64,000 nucleotides of DNA, from the NCBI RefSeq assembly GCF_017991995.1, contig NZ_JAGOPN010000010.1, positions 157,020-221,019 on the forward strand, given 5' to 3'. Below, piece by piece: positions 18,341 through 27,263 of this stretch. Numbering within the stretch: the stretch's first letter is position 1; each line of letters begins with the position of its first letter. Position numbers and translations under genes: made by a program. This DNA comes from Pseudacidovorax sp. (lineage in GTDB: Bacteria; Pseudomonadota; Gammaproteobacteria; Burkholderiales; Burkholderiaceae_C). The notes below the pieces were generated by a model, which was given only the letters and a program-made list of their open reading frames with translations, was not told the origin of the DNA and ran no database searches.

Positions 18341-18969
18341 TGCAGCGGGGGCGTCGGCGGGGCACGGGGGGCATGAGCCTGATCGAGCTGATGGTGGGCG
18401 TGGCCCTGCTGGCCATCCTGCTGGCGCTCGCGGTGCCCGCCTTCGGCGACTGGATGCGCAACGCCCGGGTGCGCACCACGGCCGAGTCGCTGCGCGCCGG
18501 GCTGCAGCAGGCGCGCGCCGAGGCCATCCGCCGCAATGCCAACGTGCGCTTCCAGCTCGTGACCACCCTGGACAACGGCTGCGCGCTGAGCACCAGCGGG
18601 CCCTTCTGGGTGAGCAACGCCGGCGCCTCCGTGTCGCCGGCCTCGGGTTGCGCCGGCGCCATCAGCACGACCGTCTCGCCCTTCCTGATCCAGAAGAGTC
18701 CGGTGGTGAGCAATGCGACCAGCGACATCACCCTGACCGCCAGCGGCAGCGGCGTGATCGCCTTCGATCCGCTGGGCCGCATGACGGGCACCACCAACCC
18801 TACCGTCGCGACGCCGGCGCAGTTCACGGTCGACCTGGGCAGCAGCGGCGGCAGCTGCATCGCCCAGGGCGGCAACGTGCGCTGCCTGCGCATCGCCGTG
18901 AGCGTCAGCGGCGACGCGCGCCTGTGCGACCTGACCCGCACCACCACCAACGACCCCATGAAATGCTGA
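18340..18969 (+). CDS. fimT: Pseudopilin FimT/GspH-like
   Basis: 209 aa minor pseudopilin thought to prime pilus assembly and, in some species, bind DNA for natural transformation. The short basic leader ends G-G/M-S-L-I-E-L-M, with Glu at +5 (E16) and the helix VGVALLAILLALAVPAFGDW, then the FimT-type continuation MRNARVRTTAESLRAGLQQA, then RAEAIRRN. The C-terminal domain follows the GspH/FimT pattern. It overlaps pilE by 1 nt and pilV by 7 nt, indicating translational coupling. Confidence 0.85.
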   Translation: MQRGRRRGTGGMSLIELMVGVALLAILLALAVPAFGDWMRNARVRTTAESLRAGLQQARAEAIRRNANVRFQLVTTLDNGCALSTSGPFWVSNAGASVSPASGCAGAISTTVSPFLIQKSPVVSNATSDITLTASGSGVIAFDPLGRMTGTTNPTVATPAQFTVDLGSSGGSCIAQGGNVRCLRIAVSVSGDARLCDLTRTTTNDPMKC

Positions 18970-19439
18970 CCCCGGTGCACACCCGCGCCCGCTGCGCTCG
19001 GCCGCAGCAGGGCGCCACCATCATCGAAGTGCTGGTCGCGCTGGCCATCTTCGCCATCGGCATGCTGGGCATCGCCGGCCTCTATGCCACGGCCGTGCGC
19101 CAAGCCTCGGGTGCCGAGTACCGCACCACCGCGGCCATGCTGGCCAACGACCTGATCGGCCGCATGTGGATGAGCGACCGCACCGCCGCCACGCTGCAGG
19201 GCAACTACGGCAGCAGCGGCAACGGCGCCGGCTATGCCAGCTGGCGCGCCGCGGTCACCAACTCGGGCCTGCCCGGGGCGGACAGCAGCACGCTGGCCCC
19301 CACCGTCACCTTCAGCACCGTGAGCGGTGGCGGCACGTCGCCCGTCAGTACCAGCCTGGCCACCATCACCATCTTCTGGAAGGGGCCCGGCGACGCCACC
19401 GCCCACCAGTACGTCGCCCTGGCGCAGATGAAGCCATGA
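18963..19439 (+). CDS. pilV: Minor pilin PilV
   Basis: 158 aa. The leader ends Q-Q-G/A-T-I-I-E-V-L, with Glu at +5, and the helix VLVALAIFAIGMLGIAGLYA is typical of PilV, including the G-M-L-G that recurs in this family. The segment AEYRTTAAMLANDLIGRMW is also a PilV signature. PilV is part of the priming complex at the pilus tip with PilW, PilX and PilY1. It starts within fimT (7-nt overlap) and its stop overlaps the pilW ATG (ATGA). Confidence 0.87.
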   Translation: MLTPVHTRARCARPQQGATIIEVLVALAIFAIGMLGIAGLYATAVRQASGAEYRTTAAMLANDLIGRMWMSDRTAATLQGNYGSSGNGAGYASWRAAVTNSGLPGADSSTLAPTVTFSTVSGGGTSPVSTSLATITIFWKGPGDATAHQYVALAQMKP

Positions 19440-20629
19440 CCGCCACGCGTCCTACCGTCCCCGCCCCCAGCGCCGGGCGCCGCAGCCGCCAGCGCGGCTT
19501 CAGCCTGGTCGAGATCATGGTGGGCATCCTCATCGGCATGTTCGCCGTGCTGGTGATCCTGCAGTTGCTGTCCTCCGCCAGCACGCAGCAGCGGCTGGCC
19601 GGCAGCAGCGGCGACGCGCAGATCAACGGCGCCATCGCCTCGCACCTGCTCAGCCGCGAGCTGACGCAGGCCGGCCTGGGCCTGAGCGCCTACACGCTGC
19701 TGGGCTGCTCGCTGGGCTACACCACGACCGGCGATGGCGCGGCCGTGACGCTGGGCGCACTGGCGCCCGTGACGGTCAACCCCACCACCTCGCTGGTGCC
19801 GGCCGGCGATGCGAACACCGACACGCTGCTGGTCATCGGCGGCGCCTCCGGCAGCCCGTCCGAGGGCGACGCGACCCTGGCCGTGAGCACATCGACCAGC
19901 CTCACGGTCAGCACGCCGGCCAGCTTCGCCGTCGGTGACTGGGTGGTGGCGGCCGGCACCACGCGCGACAGCAGCTCGGCCTGCGCCCTGCGCCTGGGCC
20001 GGGTGACGGCGATCTCCGGCTCAGCCCTGACGCTGACCTCGGCCACCGCCAGCCTGCCGCTGAACAGCGGCGCCTACAACCTGGGCGCGCAGCCGAGCAT
20101 CCATGCCTTTGCCGTGCGCAACGGCAACCTGACCATGTGCGACTACCTGGTCAACAACTGCGGCAGCAGCAGCAACGTGTCGAACAGCGCCGTGTGGGTG
20201 CCGGTCGCCAGCAATGTGGTAAGCCTGCGTGCGCAGTACGGGCGCGATACCAGCGGCCTGGCCGCGTCGACCATGGACGGCGTGGTCGACAGCTTCGACC
20301 AGACCACGCCGGCGAGCGGCGGCACCGTGCCGCTGTACTGCGGCTGGCTGCGCGTCATCGGGCTGCGCCTGGCGCTGGTGGCGCGCAGCCAGCAGTACGA
20401 CAAGGCGCTCGTCACCACGGCAGCGCCGACCTGGTCGGGTTCCACGGCCAACACCAGCACCACCACCGCCCTCACCACCGTCACGCCCACCGCCGCCCCC
20501 ATCGACCTGAGCGGCAACAGCGAATGGCAGCACTACCGCTACAAGACCATCGAGGTGAGCATCCCGCTGCGCAACATCATCTGGAACGGCAACCAGCAGA
20601 GCTACCAGGGGGGCAACGTCAAATGCTGA
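19436..20629 (+). CDS. pilW: Minor pilin PilW
   Basis: 397 aa. Prepilin site R-G/F-S-L-V-E-I-M (after residue 21) with Glu at +5, and the helix VGILIGMFAVLVILQLLSSA. The large C-terminal region holds PilW_T4P-type blocks: ELTQAGLGLSAYTLLGC, then VSLRAQYGRDTSG, and near the end EVSIPLRNIIWN. The middle (about 100-260) is rich in Ser, Thr, Ala and Gly, probably exposed beta structure. It overlaps pilV by 4 nt and pilX by 7 nt. Confidence 0.87.
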   Translation: MTATRPTVPAPSAGRRSRQRGFSLVEIMVGILIGMFAVLVILQLLSSASTQQRLAGSSGDAQINGAIASHLLSRELTQAGLGLSAYTLLGCSLGYTTTGDGAAVTLGALAPVTVNPTTSLVPAGDANTDTLLVIGGASGSPSEGDATLAVSTSTSLTVSTPASFAVGDWVVAAGTTRDSSSACALRLGRVTAISGSALTLTSATASLPLNSGAYNLGAQPSIHAFAVRNGNLTMCDYLVNNCGSSSNVSNSAVWVPVASNVVSLRAQYGRDTSGLAASTMDGVVDSFDQTTPASGGTVPLYCGWLRVIGLRLALVARSQQYDKALVTTAAPTWSGSTANTSTTTALTTVTPTAAPIDLSGNSEWQHYRYKTIEVSIPLRNIIWNGNQQSYQGGNVKC

Positions 20630-21255
20630 GCACGCGCCGCCAACGCCGCGGCCAGCGCGGCTTCATCATGGTGATCGCGCTGGTGGCCCTGGTCATCATG
20701 ACGCTGGCGGCCCTGGGCCTGATGCGCACCGTCTCGACCTCGGCCACCATCGCGGGCAACCTGGCCTTCGAACAGGCGGCGGCGACGTCGGCCGACCGCG
20801 CCGTCGAGGCGGCCATCGCATGGCTGGAGAACAGCACCGGCAAGGCCAGCGTGTCGGGCCTGGGCACCTGCAGCACCGGCACCACCGTGCTCGCCTGCGA
20901 CCAGAAGGCCGCCGGCTATGCGGCGGTGCGCACCGACCCGGCCAGCGGCCAGACCTGGACCACCGTCTGGAACACCCTCGTCGCGGCCGGCTACACCGCC
21001 GTCACGCTGAGCCCCGCGCAGGACAGTGCGGGCAACACCCCCGCCTACCTGATCCAGCGCATGTGCAGCACGGCCGGCGATGCCTCCAGCACCAACGGCT
21101 GCAGCGCGTCGCCGCTGGCGCTGGACACCTCCAGCAGCCGCAAGGCGGGCAGCCTGGCGCCTCCGACCAACGCCCAGGTGTACTACCGCATCACCGTGCG
21201 CGTGGCGGGGCCGCGCAACACCATCTCCTTCATCCAAGCCATGGTGGCGCTATGA
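20623..21255 (+). CDS. pilX: Minor pilin PilX
   Basis: 210 aa. The leader ends Q-R-G/F-I-M-V-I-A-L. As usual for PilX there is no Glu at +5 (Ile instead), consistent with a distinct position in the tip complex. The helix VIALVALVIMTLAALGLMRT and the next stretch SATIAGNLAFEQAAATSADR, then AVEAAIAWL, are PilX_N hallmarks. Two cysteine pairs lie in the C-terminal part. Its stop overlaps the pilY1 ATG (ATGA). Confidence 0.85.
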   Translation: MLSTRRQRRGQRGFIMVIALVALVIMTLAALGLMRTVSTSATIAGNLAFEQAAATSADRAVEAAIAWLENSTGKASVSGLGTCSTGTTVLACDQKAAGYAAVRTDPASGQTWTTVWNTLVAAGYTAVTLSPAQDSAGNTPAYLIQRMCSTAGDASSTNGCSASPLALDTSSSRKAGSLAPPTNAQVYYRITVRVAGPRNTISFIQAMVAL

Positions 21256-24200
21256 ATGCATCCCTTCGCCGTCACGTCGCGCGCGCCCGCAGCTGGCGGG
21301 TGCAACTGGGCCTGCTGGCGCTCGGCCTGGTGGCGCCGGCGCTCGGCGCGGTGACCGACCTGGCCACGGCCCCGCTGGAAACATCGAGCGCCACGCTGGT
21401 CAAGCCCAACATCCTGTACGTGCTCGACAACTCCGGGAGCATGGTGTGGGACTTCATGCCCGACTGGGCGGGCGACTATGCCGGCAACGATCCGCTGGTG
21501 CGCAACAGCCGCTTCAACGGCGTGTACTACGACCCAGCCATCACCTACTCGCCGCCGCTCTACTACGACGGCAGCAGCTATCCCAGCATGACGGCGGCCA
21601 ACACGTCGAGCTGGACGCGGGTGCCCTACGACGGCTTCGGCGCCATGTCGACGAGCAACATCCCGAACACCGGCACCACCAACCTCTTCACCAACTCGAA
21701 CTCGGGCAGCACACAGAACCTCACCAGCCAGGCCTACTACTACACCTTCGTGCCCGGCGAGTACTGCACCGCTGCCAACCTGCGCACCTGCAACACGCAG
21801 AACGCGCCCTCGACGACCTACCCCTTTCCGGCCTACCTGCGCTGGTGCACCTCGGCGTCGCTGACCAACTGCCAGGCCTCGCGCATCGACAGCAGCAGTG
21901 CGCCGGCCACCTACACCTTCGAGCGGCCTGCGGGCATGCCGGCCACGGCCACGATCTCCGTCTCGGGCTTCACGCTGTTCACCAACACCACCGTCAGCAG
22001 CATCAAGGTCAACGGCCTGGAGATCCTGTCGGGCACCACCTCGGGCAGCACCAGCACCTCGACCGTGGCCTCCCGCATCGCCAGCAACATCAACAACTGC
22101 ACGGCCGCCGCGACCGGCAACTGCCAGACCGCCGGCTACAGCGCGAGCGCCAGCGGCAGCACGGTGACCGTCACGGCGCCGGACGGCAGCACGACGGCCA
22201 CGCCGGTGGTCACGCGCGCCGGGGCCTTCTCGGTCACGCCCACCGCCTTCAGCGGCGGCACGCCCGGCAGCAACCTGCTGACGACGATCACGTCCAGCAC
22301 GGCCAGCTACACCTACCCCGGCACCACGACCCGCGCCAGCACCCGCACCGACTGCACCACCAACACCACCACCTGCACTTACGCGGAGGAGATGACCAAC
22401 TTCGCCAACTGGTGGGCGTACTACCGCACGCGGATGCAGGCCATGAAGAGCGCTACCAGCATCGCCTTCAACACCCTGACGGCCAACTACCGCCTGGGGT
22501 ACATGAGCATCAACAACAGCAGCGGCACCACCAACTTCCTGAACGTGGCGGACAACAACGCGGGCAGCGGCGGGCAGAAGCAGCTGTGGTACAGCCGCCT
22601 GACCACCGCCCTGCCCGGCGGCGGCACGCCGCTGCGCTTCGCGCTGTCGCAGGCCGGGCAGTACTACGCGGCCAAGGTGAGCAGCATCAACGGCGTGACC
22701 ACCACCGACCCGATGCAGTACGCCTGCCAGCGCAACTACACGCTGCTGTCCACCGACGGCTACTGGAACGCCTCGACCGCCACCGGCCAGTTGGGGGTGA
22801 CCGTCACAGGCGGCGCCATCGGCGACCGGGACGGCGCCGAGTCGCGCCCCTTCCTCGACGGCAATGCCATCGCCGACACGCTGGCCGACGTGGCCGAGTA
22901 CTACTACGTCACCGACCTGCGCGCCTCGGCCTTCGGCAACACCACCAACAGCGCCGGCACCGACGTCTCGAGCAATGCCTATTCCAACAAGTTGCAGAAC
23001 ATGGTTACGTCCACCATCGGGCTGGGGGCCTCGGGCTTCATGCTCTACGACCCGGACTACGCCAACGCCACCAGCGGCGATTACTTCGCCGTGGCCAACG
23101 GCACGCTCACGAGCAGCAGCACCCAGACCGCCGGCACCTGCATCTGGCAAAGCTCGGGCCGCTGCACCTGGCCCGCGCCGGTGGGCGACACGCAGACGGC
23201 CATCGACGACCTCTGGCACGCCGCCGTCAACGGCCGCGGCACCTACTACAGCGCCGCCAACGCCGCCGACATCAAGGCCGGACTGAGCAACTTCCTGAAC
23301 ACGGTGGACGCCACCACCGCCAGCTCGGCGGCCGTGGCGCAGAGCGCCCAGGTGCTGAGCACCAGCACCAGCAGCTACACCTACTCGGCGACCTTCTGCT
23401 CCGGCAAGTGGTTCGGCGACCTGGCCCGCTACCCCGTGGACGCCACGACGGGCGCAACCGGCACCACACCCGATTGGTCGCTGTCGGGCGCGGGCAGCGA
23501 CTGCGCGAGCAACTCCGGCGCCCTCACCACGGCGCCGCTGCTGGACAACACGGCCTACACCGCCCGCACCATCTTCACCTACGACGCGGCCAACAGCGCG
23601 CGCGTGAGCTTCGACTGGAGTTCGCTCACGACCACCATGCAGGGCTACTTCCAGATCGCGTCCATCTCGTCGATGTCGCAGCTGTGCACCGCCGGCACCA
23701 GCTGCCTGCCGGCGGACCAGCGGGTGGACAGCACGCAGGCCGGCACGACCACCGGTGCCGGCGGCCTCAACCTCGTCAACTACCTGCGCGGCGACCGCAG
23801 CAACGAGGGCACGCCCCGCACCCGCTACTACCGCTCGCGCACGCATGTGCTGGGCGACATCGTCAATTCGGCGCCGGTGTACGTGCAGGCCCCGATCCGC
23901 AACTATGCCGACACGGGCTACGCGGCCTACAAGTCCGCCCAGGCCTCGCGCACCGGCATGGTCTACGTGGGCGCCAACGACGGCATGCTGCATGCCATCA
24001 ACGCCAGCACCGGCGCCGAGGCCTGGGCCTACATCCCTTCCGTGCTGCTGCCCAACCTGTACAAGCTCGCCGACAAGAACTACGCCGCCAACCACAGCTA
24101 TTTCGTCGACGGCCAGATCACGCAGGCAGATGTGTACGCCAGCGGCAGCTGGCGCACGATCCTGGTGGGCGGGCTGGGCGGCGGCGGCCGTGCCTACTGG

Positions 24201-25355
24201 GCACTGGACGTGACCAACCCGGCCTCGCCCACGGTGCTGTGGGAATTCGGCAGCAGCAGCGTGCTGCCGTCCAGCCGGCGAGATGACGACGTGGGCTTCA
24301 CCTACGGTGCACCGGTGGTGACCAAGCTGTCGGACGGCACCTGGGTCGCCATCGTCAGCTCGGGCTACAACAACCTGTCGCCCGGCAGCGGCCAGGGCAC
24401 GATCTGGGTGCTCAACGCCGTGACCGGCGCGCTCATCAAGAAGATCGGCAACGGCCTGGGCACCAGCGGCACCGGCACGGTCACCGGCTGCTCGGCAGCG
24501 CCCTGTCCCAGCGGCCTGTCGCAGATCAGCGCCTGGACGGACAGCACCGTCGACAACACCGCCACGCAGGTCTACGGCGGCGACCTCTACGGCAATCTCT
24601 GGCGCTTCGACCTGCGGAGCCTGACCGCCAGCGGCGGCACCGCGCCCGTGCAGCTTCTGGCCGTGCTGACCGATGCCGCCAACACCCGCCAACCCGTCAC
24701 GACCACGCCCGAACTGGGCCTGGCGGCCGGGCAGCACGTGGTCTTCGTCGGCACCGGCGCCTACCTGGGCGTGACCGACGTCACCACCACGCAGGCGCAG
24801 ACCATGTACGCCATCAAGGACCCGCTGACCACGAGCACCAGCGCCCTGTTCAACACGCCGCGCACCAACGCCTGCACCACGGGTTCCACCACCAACTGCT
24901 TCATGCCGATCACGCTGACCGACAACGCCGGCACGCGCACGGCCAGCAGCCTGGCGAACACGACGATGGACTTCCGCACGATGAACGGCTGGTATGCCGA
25001 CCTGCCGCGCTCCGGCGAGCGGGTGGATGTGGATCCGATCCTGTACGCGGGCACGCTGGTCTACGTGTCGAACACGCCCAGCAATGCAGGCGCCTGCACC
25101 ACGGGCGGCTCGAGCTTCATCAACTACGTGAACTTCGCCACCGGCCTGGCGGTGACGGGGACCACCAACGTGGGGGCGCTGCTGTCGAGCGCCGGCGTGT
25201 CGAGCGCGGCGACGCTCTCGATCACGCCGTCGGGCCGGATCGTGGCCACCACCAAGGACTCGACCGGCGCAGTGAAGATCACGACGGTGCCCACCTCCAC
25301 CACCGCGGCCGGCACGCGCCGCATCTCCTGGCGGCGGCTGCAGGACGGCTCCTGA
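21252..25355 (+). CDS. pilY1: Type IV pilus tip adhesin PilY1
   Basis: 1367 aa tip-associated adhesin/mechanosensor. The signal peptide is about residues 1-33. A von Willebrand A-like region starts with ILYVLDNSGSM, whose D-N-S-G-S (59-63) is the MIDAS start. A Thr/Ser-rich block (about 221-345) interrupts this domain and looks like an inserted beta-sandwich. The C-terminal seven-bladed propeller is clear: HVLGDIVNSAPVYVQ, GMVYVGANDGMLHAINASTG, then WRTILVGGLGGGGRAYWALD and VYGGDLYGNLWRFDL. The acidic DxDxDG-type calcium loop known from Pseudomonas PilY1 is not obvious here. It is the last and largest gene of the operon, with no strong terminator within 60 nt. Confidence 0.92.
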   Translation: MNASLRRHVARARSWRVQLGLLALGLVAPALGAVTDLATAPLETSSATLVKPNILYVLDNSGSMVWDFMPDWAGDYAGNDPLVRNSRFNGVYYDPAITYSPPLYYDGSSYPSMTAANTSSWTRVPYDGFGAMSTSNIPNTGTTNLFTNSNSGSTQNLTSQAYYYTFVPGEYCTAANLRTCNTQNAPSTTYPFPAYLRWCTSASLTNCQASRIDSSSAPATYTFERPAGMPATATISVSGFTLFTNTTVSSIKVNGLEILSGTTSGSTSTSTVASRIASNINNCTAAATGNCQTAGYSASASGSTVTVTAPDGSTTATPVVTRAGAFSVTPTAFSGGTPGSNLLTTITSSTASYTYPGTTTRASTRTDCTTNTTTCTYAEEMTNFANWWAYYRTRMQAMKSATSIAFNTLTANYRLGYMSINNSSGTTNFLNVADNNAGSGGQKQLWYSRLTTALPGGGTPLRFALSQAGQYYAAKVSSINGVTTTDPMQYACQRNYTLLSTDGYWNASTATGQLGVTVTGGAIGDRDGAESRPFLDGNAIADTLADVAEYYYVTDLRASAFGNTTNSAGTDVSSNAYSNKLQNMVTSTIGLGASGFMLYDPDYANATSGDYFAVANGTLTSSSTQTAGTCIWQSSGRCTWPAPVGDTQTAIDDLWHAAVNGRGTYYSAANAADIKAGLSNFLNTVDATTASSAAVAQSAQVLSTSTSSYTYSATFCSGKWFGDLARYPVDATTGATGTTPDWSLSGAGSDCASNSGALTTAPLLDNTAYTARTIFTYDAANSARVSFDWSSLTTTMQGYFQIASISSMSQLCTAGTSCLPADQRVDSTQAGTTTGAGGLNLVNYLRGDRSNEGTPRTRYYRSRTHVLGDIVNSAPVYVQAPIRNYADTGYAAYKSAQASRTGMVYVGANDGMLHAINASTGAEAWAYIPSVLLPNLYKLADKNYAANHSYFVDGQITQADVYASGSWRTILVGGLGGGGRAYWALDVTNPASPTVLWEFGSSSVLPSSRRDDDVGFTYGAPVVTKLSDGTWVAIVSSGYNNLSPGSGQGTIWVLNAVTGALIKKIGNGLGTSGTGTVTGCSAAPCPSGLSQISAWTDSTVDNTATQVYGGDLYGNLWRFDLRSLTASGGTAPVQLLAVLTDAANTRQPVTTTPELGLAAGQHVVFVGTGAYLGVTDVTTTQAQTMYAIKDPLTTSTSALFNTPRTNACTTGSTTNCFMPITLTDNAGTRTASSLANTTMDFRTMNGWYADLPRSGERVDVDPILYAGTLVYVSNTPSNAGACTTGGSSFINYVNFATGLAVTGTTNVGALLSSAGVSSAATLSITPSGRIVATTKDSTGAVKITTVPTSTTAAGTRRISWRRLQDGS

Positions 25356-25418
25356 GAGGCGTGGACGCGGACAGGCGAGCCGGGCCGGTCCGTTGCACGA
25401 CCGACGCCTGCGTGGCGC

Positions 25419-25898
25419 TCAGGCGTTCGGCAGGTCCAGCCCCCACCGCGCCAACGCCCGGTCGTCGCTCACCCGTGCATCGACCCAGCGGGCACCATCG
25501 GGCGTCGACTCCTTCTTCCAGAACGGCGCCTGGGTCTTGAGGTAGTCCATCAGGAACTCGCAGGCCTCGAAGCTCTGGCCCCGGTGGGCCGAGACCACCG
25601 CCACCATCATGATCTGGTCCGTCGGCTGCAGCGGGCCGACCCGGTGCACCACCCGTGCGCCGAGGATGTCGAAGCGCCGATGCGCCTCGTCGATCATGGC
25701 CTCGATGGACGATTCGGTCATGCCGGGATAGTGCTCCAGCTCCATGGCCGCCACGGCGGCACCGTCGCTGTGGTCGCGCACGGTGCCGACGAAGGCGCAG
25801 ACGGCACCGACGCCGGCATTGCCCGCCCGCAGCAGGGCCACCTCGGTGGTCAGGTCGAAGTCCTCGGTCTGGATGCGAACACGCGATGGGGCAGTCAT
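25419..25898 (-). CDS. moaE: Molybdopterin synthase catalytic subunit MoaE
   Basis: 159 aa large subunit of molybdopterin synthase, which adds the dithiolene sulfurs carried by the MoaD C terminus. Family blocks: GAVCAFVGTVRDHSDG, MELEHYPGMTE, RVGPLQPTDQIMMVAVVSAH, and the catalytic lysine region YLKTQAPFWKKE. It is separated from moaD (27264-27521) by an opposite-strand segment, so it needs its own promoter. CAGAAT (minus strand, 25905-25910) lies six bases before the ATG and would give a leaderless mRNA. Confidence 0.93.
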   Translation of the reverse strand: MTAPSRVRIQTEDFDLTTEVALLRAGNAGVGAVCAFVGTVRDHSDGAAVAAMELEHYPGMTESSIEAMIDEAHRRFDILGARVVHRVGPLQPTDQIMMVAVVSAHRGQSFEACEFLMDYLKTQAPFWKKESTPDGARWVDARVSDDRALARWGLDLPNA

Positions 25899-25974
25899 CC
25901 GCCCATTCTGCCGCGCCCGATGTCCCCGGCCGCTGTGGCTGGCCCCGGGCGGGCGCGGGCGGGCCCAGGGTCGC

Positions 25975-25980
25975 TACACT
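25975..25980 (+). promoter_or_regulatory. Probable -10 box of a leaderless transcript
   Basis: TACACT lies 8 nt before the ATG at 25989, so transcription would begin at or next to the start codon. The same arrangement recurs elsewhere in the window. No clear -35 is visible in the G-rich upstream sequence. Confidence 0.4.
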
Positions 25981-25988
25981 CGCGCCCC

Positions 25989-26093
25989 ATGGCCACCCGC
26001 TTCCTGCACACGCTCTCCGCCCGGCATCGCGCCCAGGCGGTCGGCACGCAGCCGGCGGCTGCGGCCAAAGTTAAAAAAGTCCAGCTCATCTGA
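25989..26093 (+). CDS. 34-codon ORF, possible leader peptide
   Basis: It reads MATRFLHTLSARHRAQAVGT, then QPAAAAKVKKVQLI. A -10-like TACACT sits immediately upstream with no room for a Shine-Dalgarno, so it would be translated from a leaderless mRNA. Two strong stem-loops follow within 70 nt of its stop, and then comes the dapA-like gene. That is the layout of an attenuation leader, although the peptide is not rich in one amino acid (no lysine or diaminopimelate-related run beyond K-V-K-K). No known leader family is recognised. It could also be a chance ORF. Confidence 0.35.
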   Translation: MATRFLHTLSARHRAQAVGTQPAAAAKVKKVQLI

Positions 26094-26103
26094 CCGGAGC
26101 TGC

Positions 26104-26157
26104 GGCTGCCGTCGTCGGATGAGCGACACGGCAGCCTCCGGGCGGCAGCAGCCGCCC
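26104..26157 (+). promoter_or_regulatory. Two tandem stem-loops in the dapA-like leader
   Basis: GGCTGCCGT (26104-26112) pairs perfectly with ACGGCAGCC (26128-26136). Then GGGCGGC (26140-26146) pairs with GCCGCCC (26151-26157) across a 4-nt loop. The second is followed by TTGCGTTTCCCC, a weak T-tract, so it could terminate inefficiently. GGCTGCC in stem 1 can also pair with GGCAGC near stem 2, so alternative folding is possible. Confidence 0.45.
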
Positions 26158-26230
26158 TTGCGTTTCCCCTGTTGCCTGCATCCGCCGACGGCCTCGTCCT
26201 CGGTCGAAGCCTGTTGTTCAAGGAAAACGC

Positions 26231-27178
26231 GTGTCCTCTTTCTCCCCCCGCCTCTCCACCGATCCGGCATCGGACGCCGTCGGCGCATCGCCCCATGTTT
26301 CGCCGAGCCGCGACTTCTCCGGCCTCTGGGTGCCGCTCGTCACGCCCTTCCGTGACGGGGCCGTGGACCATGCGGCCCTGGCAGCGCTGGCCCTGCGCCT
26401 GGCCGCCGAGCCGATCGCCGGCTTCGTGGTCTGCGGCTCCACCGGCGAAGCCGCGTCCCTGGGCGATGCGGAGCAGCAGGCCGTGCTGGCCACTGTTGCC
26501 GACGTGGCACCCGGCGTGCGTCGGGTGCTCGGCATCTCCGGCTACCACCTGGGCGACACCGCCCAGCGGCTGCGCGCACTCGTCGGTGCAGACCTGGCCG
26601 GCGTGCTGCTGCCCGCACCGCTGTACATCCGCCCTTCGCAGGCCGGCCTGCTCGACTGGTTCCAGCAACTGGCCGATGCCAGCCCGGTGCCGGTGCTCGT
26701 CTACGACATCCCATATCGCACGGGCAGCACGCTGGCCCGCGACACGCTGCTGGCCCTGGCCGCCCACCCGCGCATCGTCGGCATCAAGGACTGCGGCGGG
26801 GACTTCGGCAAGACCCGCGCCCTGATCGCCGACGGCCGGCTGCAGGTGCTGGCGGGCGAGGACGCCCAGATCTTCCCCACCGTCGCCGAAGGCGGCTGCG
26901 GCGCCATCGCAGCCTGCGCCCATGTGCAGACGGCACGGCTGGCCCGCGTCATCACGCTGCTGCGCCAGGGCCGGCTGCTGGAGGCCCGGGCGCTGTGGCA
27001 GCCGCTGCTGCCGCTGATCGAGGGGCTGTTCGAGGCACCCAACCCGGCGCCGATCAAGGCGTTGCTGAGCGGCCGTGCCGAGATGGCCGGTGAGTTGCGC
27101 GCACCGTTGACCAGCGCCGGTGGGGCGTTGACGGCGCGCCTGCTGGCGTTGGATGCGGCGCTGTCCAGCGGCGGCTGA
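26231..27178 (+). CDS. DapA-family dihydrodipicolinate synthase paralogue
   Basis: 315 aa class I aldolase. GTG at 26231 is taken as the start because AAGGAAAA lies just upstream; it gives a 30-residue N-terminal extension rich in Ser/Pro. The catalytic set is complete: Schiff-base K186 in VGIKDCGGD, Y158 in YDIPYRTG, T71 in STGEAASL and Y132 in LYIRPSQ. R163 in YDIPYRTG matches the arginine that binds the carboxylate of aspartate semialdehyde in true DapA, arguing against N-acetylneuraminate lyase. It lies alone on the plus strand between moaD and moaE and is probably a second, specialised copy. Confidence 0.85.
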   Translation: MSSFSPRLSTDPASDAVGASPHVSPSRDFSGLWVPLVTPFRDGAVDHAALAALALRLAAEPIAGFVVCGSTGEAASLGDAEQQAVLATVADVAPGVRRVLGISGYHLGDTAQRLRALVGADLAGVLLPAPLYIRPSQAGLLDWFQQLADASPVPVLVYDIPYRTGSTLARDTLLALAAHPRIVGIKDCGGDFGKTRALIADGRLQVLAGEDAQIFPTVAEGGCGAIAACAHVQTARLARVITLLRQGRLLEARALWQPLLPLIEGLFEAPNPAPIKALLSGRAEMAGELRAPLTSAGGALTARLLALDAALSSGG

Positions 27179-27263
27179 GGTCGATCAGCGTCATCGGGAC
27201 ACGGCATCGCCGGGCCGACGACGCAGAGGACCGCGGCAGACGCCCAGGGGCCGTTCCCCGACC

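Noticed and set aside
26065..26080. Run of six A's near the end of the 34-codon ORF as a ribosomal frameshift site
   Set aside because: The reading phase is wrong for an A_AAA_AAG slippery heptamer, and no ORF of interest lies in the shifted frame.
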